Below, in pieces: positions 44,922 through 54,344 of a stretch of DNA of 64,000 bases. The notes under the pieces were generated by a model that was given only the letters and a program-made list of their open reading frames with translations, made no database searches and was not told the origin of the DNA. Source of the stretch: Diadophis punctatus similis (Eukaryota; Chordata; Lepidosauria; Squamata; Dipsadidae); NCBI GenBank assembly GCA_023053685.1, contig JALIGW010000010.1, positions 7,106,596-7,170,595 of the forward strand, read 5' to 3'. How positions within the stretch are numbered: the first letter of the stretch is position 1; every line of letters begins with the position of its first letter. Made by a program: the position numbers and the translations under genes.

Positions 44922-45694
44922 GTTGTCCTTGCTCATTACTCTGAAGTAGGATTGCTCCTATTGCCACATCGCTAGAATCTGCTTGTATGATGAAACGTTT
45001 TTCTGTGTCTGGGTGCTTCAAAATTGGTTCTGTTGAGAACAGCCGTTTTAGTTTTTCAAATGCTGCCTGGCATTCCATTGTCCAATTCACGGGCTGTCTC
45101 GGTTTAGGATCTCCCTCCCCCTTTGTTCTTAGCAGTTTTGTGATGGGCAGGGCAATTTGAGCGAACGCCGGGATAAATTGGCAATAGAAATTTGCGAACC
45201 CCAGGAAACTTTGTAGCTGCTTGCGTGTGTGAGGCGTTTCCTAATCTAGTACCACCTGCACTTTTTGAGGATCCATTTCTATGACCTGGTGTAAAATACA
45301 ATACCCCAAGTAATCAATTTTTTCTTGGTGGAATTCACATTTTGAGAGTTTGGCATAAAGTTTTGCCTCGCGGAGTTTGCTTAGCACTGCCCTGACCAAT
45401 TTAACGTGCTCAGCTTTGGTCTCTGAGTATAAGAGAATATCATCTAAATAAACAAGAACCCCTTTGTATAAATGTTCACGCAAAACATCGTTGATTAATT
45501 GCATGAACACTGCAGGTGCCCCTTGTAGCCCAAAAGGGAGCACCTTGAATTGGTAGCATCCTAGGGGGGTGTTGAATGCCGTTTTCCATTCATCCCCCTC
45601 CTTAATCCTAATTCGGTAGTATGCCTCCTTGATGTCTAGTTTGGAATTTTTTTTTCCTTTTGTGAGGTGGGCCAGGCTATCTTTCATCAGGGTG
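44922..45694 (-). pseudogene. Gypsy reverse transcriptase (second part) and RNase H (first part)
   Basis: RT is open at 45241-45687: KLDIKEAYYRIRIKEGDEWK (first catalytic Asp), TPLGCYQFKVLPFGLQGAPA and the catalytic LVYLDDILLYSET. A stop at about 45241 and frameshifts follow; then the connection (FPGVRKFLLPIYPG-like frame) and RNase H at 44922-45090 with MNWTMECQAAFEKLKRLFST and RFIIQADSSDVAIGAILLQS (catalytic Asp). It is cut at QLQCIYI by the L1-like insertion. Confidence 0.92.
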
Positions 45695-45964
45695 GGGGAT
45701 ACATTTTTTTTTTATTGAAAAAGTTTTATGCGTACAAAGTACAAACATTTTTTGTTGTTTTCTCCCCCATCCCCCCATCCCTCCCCCCCAACTCCCCTCC
45801 CCCCTCCCTAGACTTCCCAGAACATACACAGGGTATAATATAATTTACAGAAATATAAAACTAAAATATACTAGCAAATTATTCACTTCCAAATATCATA
45901 AAAATCTTAACTCCTTATACTGTAAATTAAACAAAAAGTTAAATTGAAATATATCCTTCACAAT

Positions 45965-46162
45965 CTATTTTGATGTTCTTAATCTAATACTTAATTTAAA
46001 TATGATCCGTCCATCTTCTCCATTATCGAATATATCATTTAAATAGCCTTTAAAATGTTCTAAAATTTTTGCCTTTTCTGCCCAATACAATATTGATTTT
46101 AAATAAGTCTTCCACTTCCAATTTTGTACCACCAGCAACCTGGCCGCAATTGTTAAATTCAA
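45965..46162 (-). pseudogene. Possible leftover of an L1 ORF2 C-terminus in copy B
   Basis: A 65-codon frame reading MNLTIAARLLVVQNWKWKTY and ILEHFKGYLNDIFDNGEDG. Its T-A-A-R-x-x-x-x-Q-x-W pattern recalls the end of L1 ORF2 (compare ILTAARIVLAQHWKQ at about residue 600 of the ORF2 at 195-2204). The same region in copy A has extra stops. This supports an origin of the family by internal deletion of ORF2. Confidence 0.5.
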
Positions 46163-46640
46163 AAGCAGCTTAAACCATATCTAAAAAATACTTAACAACT
46201 TCACATTCATTTAATCTCTGTTACATTAAATTGCAATCTATACTTATTCCCACCCTATAATATAATTTAATCTTATTCTCTACCAATTTAGTCTCTATTG
46301 CGTTACATTACCTTCTATACTTATTCCCCAAACTGTAATATTAATTTAATCTTGTTATTTAAAACCAATTTAATCTCTATTACATCACTTTACCTTCTAT
46401 AGTTAATCCCCATAGATAATCTTATAATCTAATTCCTCTAACCTTATACAACCTCATATATACATTTAAACTTTATTCTTATTTATTTTGCTTTATCCTA
46501 CTATTACTAAAACATCAATTTTTAATTCCTCTTGCTTTCAAATCTGCAGCCTCCAGTATTTCTTTAAGTTGACATCTGAAAGTATGTCGATTTAATCTTG
46601 CTTCACTTCGAGGAGTTGGGGACTGAAGTAGATAATTTGA

Positions 46641-47449
46641 TTATTCTTCACTTTCAACACTTTCACTTTCAACAATTACTTCTCTAATCTGTCTTAAATC
46701 CTTTGTTTGTTTTTGTCTATTCAGAGTTCCTTTCTGTTGTACAATACACAAATCTTCCTTTCCCTCTCTTTTAACATAATCATTTCCTTTGTCTTCTGAT
46801 GGTTTTGGTCTCCCCACCTTTAACACGTTGGCAAAAAAATCTTTTGCTTTACAAATCGTATTGTCTATATCTTTCTGCCCTATAAATAACCGATAGACCA
46901 GCTGGGATTCCCCATGTATATCTTATCTGTTGCTTTTTCAATTCTGCCACCAGAAAGGTATAATCTTTATGTGCTTTCAGTATTTTTGGAGGAATTTCCT
47001 TAAATGTCAAGACCTCTTGTTCTTCCACCTTCAGCTTGTTTTTATAAGTCACCTGTAAGATTCGATTTCGCAATGTCTTTGTAGTAAAATATATTACAAT
47101 GTCTCTTGGCAAATGATTTTGTCTAGCAAACCAGAAATTGACCCGGTATATTTTTTCAATCTGCCATCCCAATTCCGCTTTTGTTTCCCCCAAAATCTGC
47201 ACCAATGCGTCCACAATCTTATCCTTTAAATTCTCTTGTTCGTTTTCTTTTACCCCCCCTAAGACGTAAAGCAAATTCCATATCTTTATATTGAATCATC
47301 GTTAGTTCTGCCTCAGTTCCTTCAATTTTATTCTGCATCTCCGTTACTTTTTCACCCAAAGTCACCATAGTCTGTTTAATTTCAGCCACATCTTGTTCCA
47401 ATAATTCCATGTTAACAGCCATAGTTTTAAGTACAGATTCCACATTGTC
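46641..47449 (-). pseudogene. ORF1 of copy B, truncated and frameshifted
   Basis: Starts inside the coiled coil (AVNMELLEQDVAEIKQTMVT), then has the RRM with QIEKIYRVNFWFARQNHLPR and DIVIYFTTKTLRNRI, the C-terminal domain (PPKILKAHKDYTFLVAELKK) and an acidic tail. Frameshifts lie near 47245 and 46850. It is very close to the copy A protein across the RRM. Confidence 0.88.
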
Positions 47450-47459
47450 GGGGATACAT

Positions 47460-47801
47460 GTTTTCAACACTGATGGGGTTTAGGTTTCTGAAATCAACAC
47501 ATAAGCATTTTGTGCCATCTTTTTTCTCCCTAAATAACACTGGGGCTGCTATCTTTGGTTGGGCTGGTTGAATGAAACCCCTTGCTAGGTTTTTCTCAAT
47601 GAAAGCTCTCAGTTCTTCTAACTCCCCCGGTGACATGCTATACATTTTTGGTTTAGGCAGTTTAGCCCCAGGTAAGATTTCTATTGCACAGTCAGAGGAG
47701 CAATGTGGGGAAAGTTCATCCGAAGCTGCTTCGCTAAAAACTTCTGCCAAGTCTTTGTATTCCTTGGGTATGCCTTCTGTTGGCACGCTATAACCAGGCA
47801 T
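47460..47801 (-). pseudogene. Gypsy reverse transcriptase, first part
   Basis: Reads IPKEYKDLAEVFSEAASDEL, SPHCSSDCAIEILPGAKLPK, MSPGELEELRAFIEKNLARG, KIAAPVLFREKKDGTKCLCV and DFRNLNPISVENMYP, the N-terminal part of Gypsy RT. The frame is open until copy B interrupts it, and continues at 45694. Confidence 0.92.
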
Positions 47802-48180
47802 GGCTGTTTACCTGCGTTCACCTCCCTCAGTTCCTATCTGTGGGTCCTCCGCAACAGTCATGTGCATCTGGAATTTTATGGTGCCTTGCTCCCAATTTAT
47901 TCTTGGATTCCACTTTTTCAACCATGCGAGTCCCAAGACTAGTGGCCATTCCATGCCAGGTGCTACTATAAATGTAAGTCTTTCTTCATGGCTCCCAATG
48001 CCTATTTTCAGGGGTTCCGTGGCAAAAGCAGCTGGCTCCCCCCCTGCTATTGACCCATCTAGTTGGCAAAACGCGATGGGGTTTCTCAGCTTTCTCACTG
48101 TGATTCCCAACTCCCTGATTAGGGTTGGGCTGATCAAGCAACGGGTACACCCTGAGTCTACTAATGCGGAGATATTTTTC
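47802..48180 (-). pseudogene. Gypsy aspartic protease
   Basis: Reads LVDSGCTRCLISPTLIRELG (catalytic D-S-G) and MEWPLVLGLAWLKKWNPRIN. The G-L-A-W-L segment is the usual second protease signature of sushi-type Gypsy. A TAG near 48160 lies just before the active site. Confidence 0.88.
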
Positions 48181-49609
48181 CCTCTTCTTGGTTAGGGATA
48201 ATTAGTCTGAGAGGGAGGGTAAGCGGTTCAATTGCTTTGCTTACCAGTGGTTCATCCTCTGGGTCGCTTTCGAACGATGCTGGATCTTCCCTTCGAAATG
48301 CCGGGATGTTGTCTCCAGCGGGGGGAGGGGATGGTGGTCCTACCATCTCGCTGCTCCTCAGGGCTGTTTCCCTCCCACGCTGGGTGGGTCTCGCTGGTCT
48401 CTCCCCCGTTTGGCGTTCAGGTTTCCAGGTGGGTGTTTGGGGCCAGCATTCAGGTGCTCGGTGCCCCTCCTTCCTGCACTTGAAACAGATTGGAGGTTTA
48501 GGAGAAAACCCCTGTTGCCTTCTGAAGGGCTCTTTCTTCCATTGGGGTGGGGATTTCTTTCATGCTCACCCCGTACGGTACTGGTTCCTGGCCATATCAA
48601 TCTCCACTTCTTCGGCGGTGAGGTACCACTCATGCAGATGATTCGGTGCACCTCTAGCCACACAGGCATTATACAGATCGTCACTCAGTCTATCCTTAAA
48701 ACAGCTTACCAGGATGTCTTCTGGCCAGTTTAGATAACATGCGAGGTCCCGGAATTCTTCAGTGTACTCCGCCACTGGCCATCGTCCCTGCTTCACCACC
48801 TTAATACGATCACGTGCTTTGCGGTCAGCCAGCGGGTCCTCGAACCGTCGTCGTAGAGTCGTCATGAATTGGTTAAAGTTGCGCAGTTCGGGTGTGTCGT
48901 CGTTATGTAGGGTCACCATCCATCTGGCAGCGGCTCCTTCCAGAGCTAAGGTAACTGCTCGCACTCAGGATCCCTGTGTTTGGAACTCACGTCCATATTC
49001 TTGCGTATAGATGAGTACGTGTGCTACGAAGAATCCCAATTGTTGCGGGTCCCCATCAAACTTCACTCCCAGTTTTCCTTTCTAGTTGTGGGGCTTGGAG
49101 TTGGTTAGGAAGGGGTGCCGCTGCGTGTGCTGCCCTGGGAGGATTTGTTGGGTCCCCTGCTGCGTCCTCCATTTGCTTGCCGGCTTCCCGGAGGTTGTTG
49201 GCTCCCCCGGCCTCTTCAGTGGTTGCTGTGCTCCCGGTGCTCCTTAGTCGCCGTTCTGGGGTCCCTCGGATGTTGAGATTTTCCAACGTTTCCATCACCA
49301 GCTGGGCTAGGTATCTCTTCAGACGCCCCTCCCTCAGTGGTGCTTCGGTGAGTTCCTCATGGTCAGCGTGGGCTTCTAGCTCCAATTCCCAATGAGGTTT
49401 CCGATTCCTTCGATTAAGGTGACTCCTCTGGTTCTCCCATCCCAGCTGTCCTTTTTCCCAATGCCGATGGACCAGCGGGGTGTTTCAGAGGTCTCAAAAC
49501 CTCCCTCAACCTGTTTAATGGGGAGTGCGGAGCAGGCATCCGACTGGGTGGTGATTGGTGTCTCCCCCCAGCATTCAGTTTCCTCCTGTTCCCGGTTTTG
49601 TTCAGACAT
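48181..49609 (-). pseudogene. Gypsy gag with zinc knuckle
   Basis: Starts at ATG 49609 (MSEQNREQEETECWGETP). The middle is AYLAQLVMETLENLNIRG-like (49056-49385). The capsid at 48566-49075 reads KFDGDPQQLGFFVAHVLIYT, TLALEGAAARWMVTLHNDDT and GRWPVAEYTEEFRDLACYLN. The knuckle CFKCRKEGHRAPEC (C-x2-C-x4-H-x4-C) is near 48440-48490. A TGA near 48968 and at least two frameshifts break it. This gag type is the one from which the mammalian RTL/PEG10 genes were domesticated. Confidence 0.88.
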
Positions 49610-49666
49610 GGTTTGCATGGTCCCCTCAGTAGAGCGAAGTTGCTTCTCTGGGTTGACCAATTTTGC

Positions 49667-49678
49667 AGATCTTGCTTT
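49667..49678 (-). promoter_or_regulatory. Gypsy self-primer-binding site
   Basis: On the minus strand, one base after the 5' LTR end (CCTTACA), the sequence is AAAGCAAGATCT. It is the exact complement of AGATCTTGCTTT inside the same LTR (49780-49791), which lies about 30 bases after a TATA-like box, where the RNA should start. This is the layout of Tf1/sushi self-priming, and there is no TGG-type tRNA site. Confidence 0.8.
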
Positions 49679-49679
49679 C

Positions 49680-50083
49680 TGTAAGGATTGCCTTCCCAAC
49701 CACATTCAAAGTACGAACTTCTGAGTCAGTGTTTCAAAAGGATTCCTTTATTAGCAGTTATATGACAATCCATTCATTCAAAGCAAGATCTAAATGCCTC
49801 CAGGCAAGGCAAGCATATTTAAACCTTAGTGCCCCTCCCCATTAGGCAGGATGCAAGAGTAAGGCAATCCACAAAGTGTGAAAGTTCTTTCCTGGGAGTA
49901 CAGATGTCGATACGTTCCCACAGACCCTTCCGTTCAACTGACTTGCATTACCCCTCATAAAACCCTATCTTAAGATGAGAAGGTTCCCAGCTGTCTAAGA
50001 TCCGGATATCTGTTATAACCGTTTGATCAAGCAGAACCAAGACCCCCCTTCTCCTTTTGAATGGCAGAGTCTGGAATCTGACA
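49680..50083 (-). repeat. Gypsy 5' LTR
   Basis: A 404-base LTR, the partner of 40806-41207. On the minus strand it runs TGTCAGATTCC to CAATCCTTACA, with TTTAAATATGC (TATA-like) at about 49815-49825 and the predicted RNA start AGATCTTGCTTT at 49791-49780. Confidence 0.93.
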
Positions 50084-50225
50084 GGTTCTGTGCTGGGTAG
50101 GTGTGGCTGGGTGGGCATGTGACTGCGTGGGCATGGCCAACTCAACATCACTCACCACGCTTGGCCCCGCCTCACAGCTGCTTGCCTCAAAGGCCTCAAC
50201 AAGATACAATCTCTATTTACTATTA

Positions 50226-50341
50226 CTGAACATCACTTAACAGTGGCAAGAAAAATCACAAAATGGAGCAAAACTCAATTAAATCTTGCTTAGCAATGGA
50301 AATTTTGGCTCAGTTGTGGCCATAAATCGAGGACTACCCCT
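50226..50341 (-). repeat. Fragment of the CGACTTACGACC-type repeat
   Basis: Contains CACTTAACAGTGGCAAG, GGAAATTTTGGCTCAGTTG and ATCGAGGACTACCC. The same family is seen in reverse at 30175-30215 and 32970-33025 (GACCACAATTGAGCCCAAAA). A class cannot be assigned from this sequence alone. Confidence 0.6.
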
Positions 50342-51140
50342 AATGAGAATGTAGGATAAGGAGCCTACTTTGTTCACCACTTTGGGGTGACTTTCAAGAA
50401 ACATTTCAAGATGAAAGATTTTGGGCGCAGGTGGTGGTGGTGTTGCCAAAGCTGGTGTCGGTTGGTGGGGCAGCCTTGCTCGGCCAAGGGCTGCCAGAGG
50501 GAGGCGGGGAATCTAAATGAGGGCAGCACTCCTGGCAAGAAGGCCCTTTGGTCACTTTTCATGGAGGAGATGGATGCTACCCTTGGGCCTTGGGAGCGAG
50601 CGGGAATAAAGAGGCCACCCGGCAGGCCAAATATTCACTCACTCACTTGCTTTGCTCTCTCCACTCTTGCAAGCTGCCTTTTCTCTTCCCAGCTCCCCTC
50701 ATCCCAGAAGCACTCCCCTCTGTGCTAGCAGCTGCCCCCTTCTCCCTCTCCCTCCTCACTGTCGGGCGATCCCATGTGAAGAAGGGCTCCACGGCCGCAC
50801 TTTTTAAAAAGGACCTTTAATGAAACATCCAATGCGGCAGCCAAGATCCAATCCCGATCCAAAAAAACCAGCTCTCCCCTCCCCACCCAGTGCGTCGGCT
50901 TCATCTTGCTAAATCGGGCCTAGAGCCTGAGGGAGGATGAGAAATTCAATGGGCGGGAGAGGGGGAAGGACGGAAAGGCAGCAGAGCGAGGTCCATGAAG
51001 TAACCTCAAATTTCTTAGCTTGGACCAGCAAAAGGTGGCAGGCGGCAGCAGAGAATACAAAGGACAACTGGAGAGATGGTTCAGTGCTCGGCCATCCAGG
51101 CTTCAAAGAAAAGTTCACTTCAGGGCAAGGGGCTTAGATC
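50342..51140. repeat. GC-rich hAT-type repeat block
   Basis: 50775-51060 matches 29505-29770 nearly base for base (shared CCGCACTTTTTAAAAA, AATCGGGCCTAGAGCCTGAG and CAGCAAAAGGTGGCAGG), so it belongs to the same non-autonomous hAT family. No gene is supported. Confidence 0.7.
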
Positions 51141-51719
51141 CTGTTAAGCTCCATATCCTACAAAACAAGCCATGATGTTCAGTCAGTGCGTCCACCTCCT
51201 GCCTTTCTAAAGGGTCATATCCCCACCACCCACTGCCCCGCTTGCTTCCACCGCGGACTCGCTGGCTCAGCTCGCTTACCTCCACCCCGTTTCCCCTCCT
51301 TCAGAGACCCCTTACTCACTCTCCCCACTTCTTCCCTGACAACCGCTTCTTTCTTCATCCAAACCTACATACAGAGCAAACACACACACATCTCACAGCA
51401 CCGGAGGGACTCTTTGCAGAAGGTCCCGGCGCCGTGAGGTGTGTGCGTGTTGGCTCTGTGTGTATGTTTGAGGCTGAGGAAGAGGAGATGACTAGACCAA
51501 ATTTTTCTGCCTCCCTTCACAGCAGAGCTGCTCAGAAGGCAGCTACCACAGCCTGTCCTTTTAAAGTACTTCGACGCCGCCCGCCATCTGGCCCCGTGGA
51601 AAGGCAGCTAAGGGGGCTGCCACCACCAAAGGAAAAGGGCTCGACTCTTCCAGTCCCAGTCACTCAGCACGCTGAAGCCAGGTGGTGGAGGCGAGAGGGG
51701 ACCCTGCTGTCGGCTACCC
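51141..51719. other. GC-rich intronic sequence, unassigned
   Basis: CT-rich to GC-rich DNA with no motif that I recognise. The 183-codon frame at 51242-51793 has no protein-like features and partly overlaps the RT fragment on the other strand. Confidence 0.5.
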
Positions 51720-52232
51720 TGCTCCCTCCCAGTTCTCCAGCCTGCCAGAGCACTACTGATGTCCTGGAGAGGATCACAGCATCGTCTGCATAGAGCACCA
51801 GGGTGATGCTTCTATCACCTATTTTGGGAGGGGGGTAATTTGATTTATTTATTTATTTATTTATTTATTTGTTTGTTTGTTTGTTTGTTTGTTTGTTTGT
51901 TTAGCAATTCTTATATGCCGCCCTACTCCCTGGGGACTCAGGGCGGCGTACAACATGTATAAGTACAATTTAACCATTGTACCATGTCATTTATATAGAA
52001 GTTGAAAAGGAAGGAGGCCAAAATGCACCCCTGTTTAAACCCCCTTTTGAGTTTGACTGATTTCGAGAGGAACCCTTGGACATTACACCTCACTTTGAGG
52101 GATGTTTTAGTATGTAAGGCACGTAATAGATGAAGAAGCCTGTGGTCAATTGAGGCAGCTTCCAGCTTCTCCCATAGCTTAGTCCTGGTAACCGTATCAA
52201 AGGCTGCCTTGAGATCTATAAAGCCGGACCAA
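51720..52232 (-). pseudogene. Non-LTR reverse transcriptase fragment, clade unknown, split by a CR1 tail
   Basis: On the minus strand 52232-51966 reads GFIDLKAAFDTVTRTKLWEK (first catalytic Asp), LRALHTKTSLKVRCNVQGFL and KRGFKQGCILASFLFNFYIN. After a CR1 tail insertion, 51838-51720 continues with IGDRSITLVLYADDAVILSR, holding the catalytic Y-A-D-D. It differs from the L1, CR1 and L2-like RTs in this window. The clade cannot be set by eye. Confidence 0.8.
51841..51965 (-). mobile_element. CR1 3' tail only (CR1-4)
   Basis: A very short CR1 insertion: a (TTTA)n then (TTTG)n run (51841-51903) and the terminal hairpin (GCCGCCCTACTCCCTGGGG and partner, 51918-51950). It interrupts the RT fragment just before its Y-A-D-D box. 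Confidence 0.88.
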
Positions 52233-52858
52233 TATAATTATTTCTTTACCTTGAAATCATGGGTGTGGTTTGAAATGCCCATTTAACAGTTGGGATATGC
52301 TACACAAAGCAAATGACTTAAATAAAAACATCTTGCATGTTTTTCATAAAATATCCTAATATTTTTCCTTTAAAAAAATAGCTAAGTATCTTGTCATTGG
52401 TAAATTACCTGTGACAATGTAGGCCTTGTCACAGTCTGCAAATCTGTAGTTTTTGCATCAATGTTCCTTATTATACTAATTAAAGTGAAACATTGCACCC
52501 TTGTGAGTCATTAATGGATTTTCATTTCATGAGTGGCATTTGCAGGAGGTAAAACAGGCAGTTCATATGAAATCCACAGGCAACTGTGTTAGAATTAGCT
52601 TTACCATAGCAACAGTCTTCCATCATTAGTATTCAGGTCAACAGAAAATGTTTTGGTGTGCTTTTGTTTGCAAATAAAAGGTTTTTCTCATACATTTGTA
52701 CTAGAGGCAAAAAACCCAATAAATCCCAGCAAAATATGTTTCATTTAAAATAGTGTGGAAGTTTTGTTTTAACAATTTATTTTCCTCAGCTCCTGACTTA
52801 CGCTTTGTTTTCTCTATAGCTGTGTATATCTAACCTTGCCAGTTGCCCTTATTCAACT
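52233..52858 (+). other. DMD: DMD intron 62, no recognised element
   Basis: AT-rich DNA without coding, repeat or RNA signals that I can identify. Confidence 0.55.
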
Positions 52859-53220
52859 GGTTCTCTGCCCTAATGACTTGCTGGGTAGGCATGGCCGGGT
52901 GGCCATTGACTGAGTGGACGTAGCCAACTCGATGTCACTCATCACACCCAGCCCCGCCTCCCGGCCACTCACCTCAAAGGTAGAGGTGGGATTCAGCTAG
53001 TTTGAACCGGTTCGGGCTAATCCCACCACTGGCTGGCCCCGGCCCCACCCATTTTTTGGCGCGTTTTGAAGTCCACAAGTCTTAAAGTTGCCACGGTTGG
53101 ATACCCATGATGTTCTGATAGATCAGTGTTTTTCAAATTTGGCAACTTTTAAGATGTGTAGACTTCAACTTCCAGAATGTTGTATGGGCAATTCTGGAAG
53201 TCCACACATTTTAGGATTGC
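52859..53220. repeat. hAT-type and fold-back MITE fragments
   Basis: 52878-52976 (GCTGGGTAGGCATGGCCGGG onward) matches the hAT family end at 50090-50190. A terminus-like AGAGGTGGGATTCAGCTAG follows at 52983. Then 53060-53215 has GAAGTCCACAAGTCTTAAAG and GACTTCAACTTCCAGAATG, the fold-back repeat also present at 36198-36414. Confidence 0.6.
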
Positions 53221-54344
53221 AAGTTTGAAAAACCCTGTCAAAAATGGGCAAATTAAGATCCTTTTTAGGGATCTGTGCTTTGGTCTCCTTTAAAAAAAAC
53301 ATATTACAGATTATCCTGAGCAGCATATCTATGAAGGAAATATCTAATAGAAACATGCTTTATGCATAAAAATATAAAAAGGCATCTAAGGATCACTAAT
53401 CTCCCCACCTTCATGGACATTTCATTTCTTCATTTATGAGAAGAAGTTCGCAATGATCTCAACAGAAGTTTTCCTCAGCTCTGCTTTGCCTGAATATGCA
53501 ATATCTATGCTCTGTCATTGAGCGGTGATCATTCTGGCCCTAAAATAGACGCAAAGTTCTCTCAATCACAAGAATTGTCCTCCATTCTCTTTATTTATAG
53601 TGTGAGACCCTAAAAATAGACACAAATTTATCCCAATCATAAAACTGTCCTCCTCTGTTTTTATTTATATTCTGGAATAGTCAGATAATGAGGAAAAGCT
53701 GAGCAGGAGATACATGGACAGACATTATTATTGATCTGATTTATCCTAGAACTGTTATTACTGGAAAAAAGGGACTTTTACACTGATACTTAAGATTTCT
53801 TCCCTACCCCACCCCATTACTTTTTTGGGGTGGGGTCTCTTGGTTTTCCTCCCTCCTTTCCTTGATTTCTTTCCAAAGAGTCTGCTTGTTGTCCAACTAA
53901 ATGTCCTAGAGACAGATATGTGTTTTAAAGCACAACCTGTTTTGCAAAGAGATGTACTGATATGAGGAAAAGGTCCAAGTGAGTGGAAGGATTTTTTACT
54001 CTCTTTCAAGCTTATTTTCTCAGAATTGGTTCTAAAACTGGACATAAAGTTTATTAGTACAGAAATTGTAATTGGAGCACAGAAGGAAGCAGGGGGCTTT
54101 AGGAAGACAACATTATGGCAATTCAAGTTTTTGATGAAGTTTTCTTGTTTTCCTTATTTTCATATCTTGGCTTTAAATCAATTCAAAGACATTACATGTG
54201 TTCAACATAATCTATATATGGGGTATAGGAATTTATATCATTTTTTTTCGCAAAGTTTTGCTATAGTCCAGGTGTTACTGTGCTTAGTAGTGTGATTTTA
54301 TACTATCTCATGTGGTTATGTAATAATCCAAATTCAGAAGGGGG
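53221..54344 (+). other. DMD: DMD intron 62, no recognised element
   Basis: Mixed AT-rich intron DNA. Two loosely similar stretches (53535-53610 and 53608-53680, around CCTAAAATAGACAC) suggest a short old duplication. No exon-like frame with splice sites was found, and exon 63 is not here. Confidence 0.55.

Larger units (their letters stand above)
45705..47449 (-). mobile_element. ORF1-only L1-like element, 5'-truncated (copy B)
   Basis: Flanked by the 10-base duplication GGGGATACAT (45695-45704 and 47450-47459) inside Gypsy RT. On the minus strand it begins within ORF1 and then follows copy A (5576-8229) to the end: the same order of AATGTAATAGAGATTAAA motifs, a G-rich block (45765-45805) and the same TTTGTACTTTGTAC terminus with an A-tail. 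It carries no endonuclease or RT. This shows that copy A's structure was itself propagated. Confidence 0.9.
40806..50083 (-). mobile_element. Ty3/Gypsy chromovirus (sushi/Tf1-like), minus strand
   Basis: A full element with the duplication GGTTC (40801-40805 and 50084-50088) and two LTRs about 2% different. Going 5' to 3' on the minus strand it has an LTR, a self-primer site, gag with one zinc knuckle, an aspartic protease, RT, RNase H, an integrase ending in a chromodomain, a purine tract (AAGGGGGCAGCA next to 41207) and an LTR. RT before integrase marks Gypsy, and the chromodomain marks a chromovirus. Two ORF1-only L1-like elements are inserted, in RT (45705-47449) and in RNase H (43083-44904), both in the same orientation. 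Frameshifts and stops are scattered. Confidence 0.95.
40771..50225 (-). mobile_element. hAT element split by a Gypsy insertion
   Basis: The terminus CAGTGGTGGGATTCAAATAA starts at 40771. After 35 bases the Gypsy begins, and the hAT resumes at 50084 (TGTGCTGGGTAGGTGTGGC). The segment to 50225, including GCCTCAAAGGCCTCAAC, is the reverse complement of the end of the 31412-33805 family (33530-33640), so this copy lies in minus orientation. The far end was not identified; the GC-rich sequence to about 51140 may belong to it. Confidence 0.65.
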
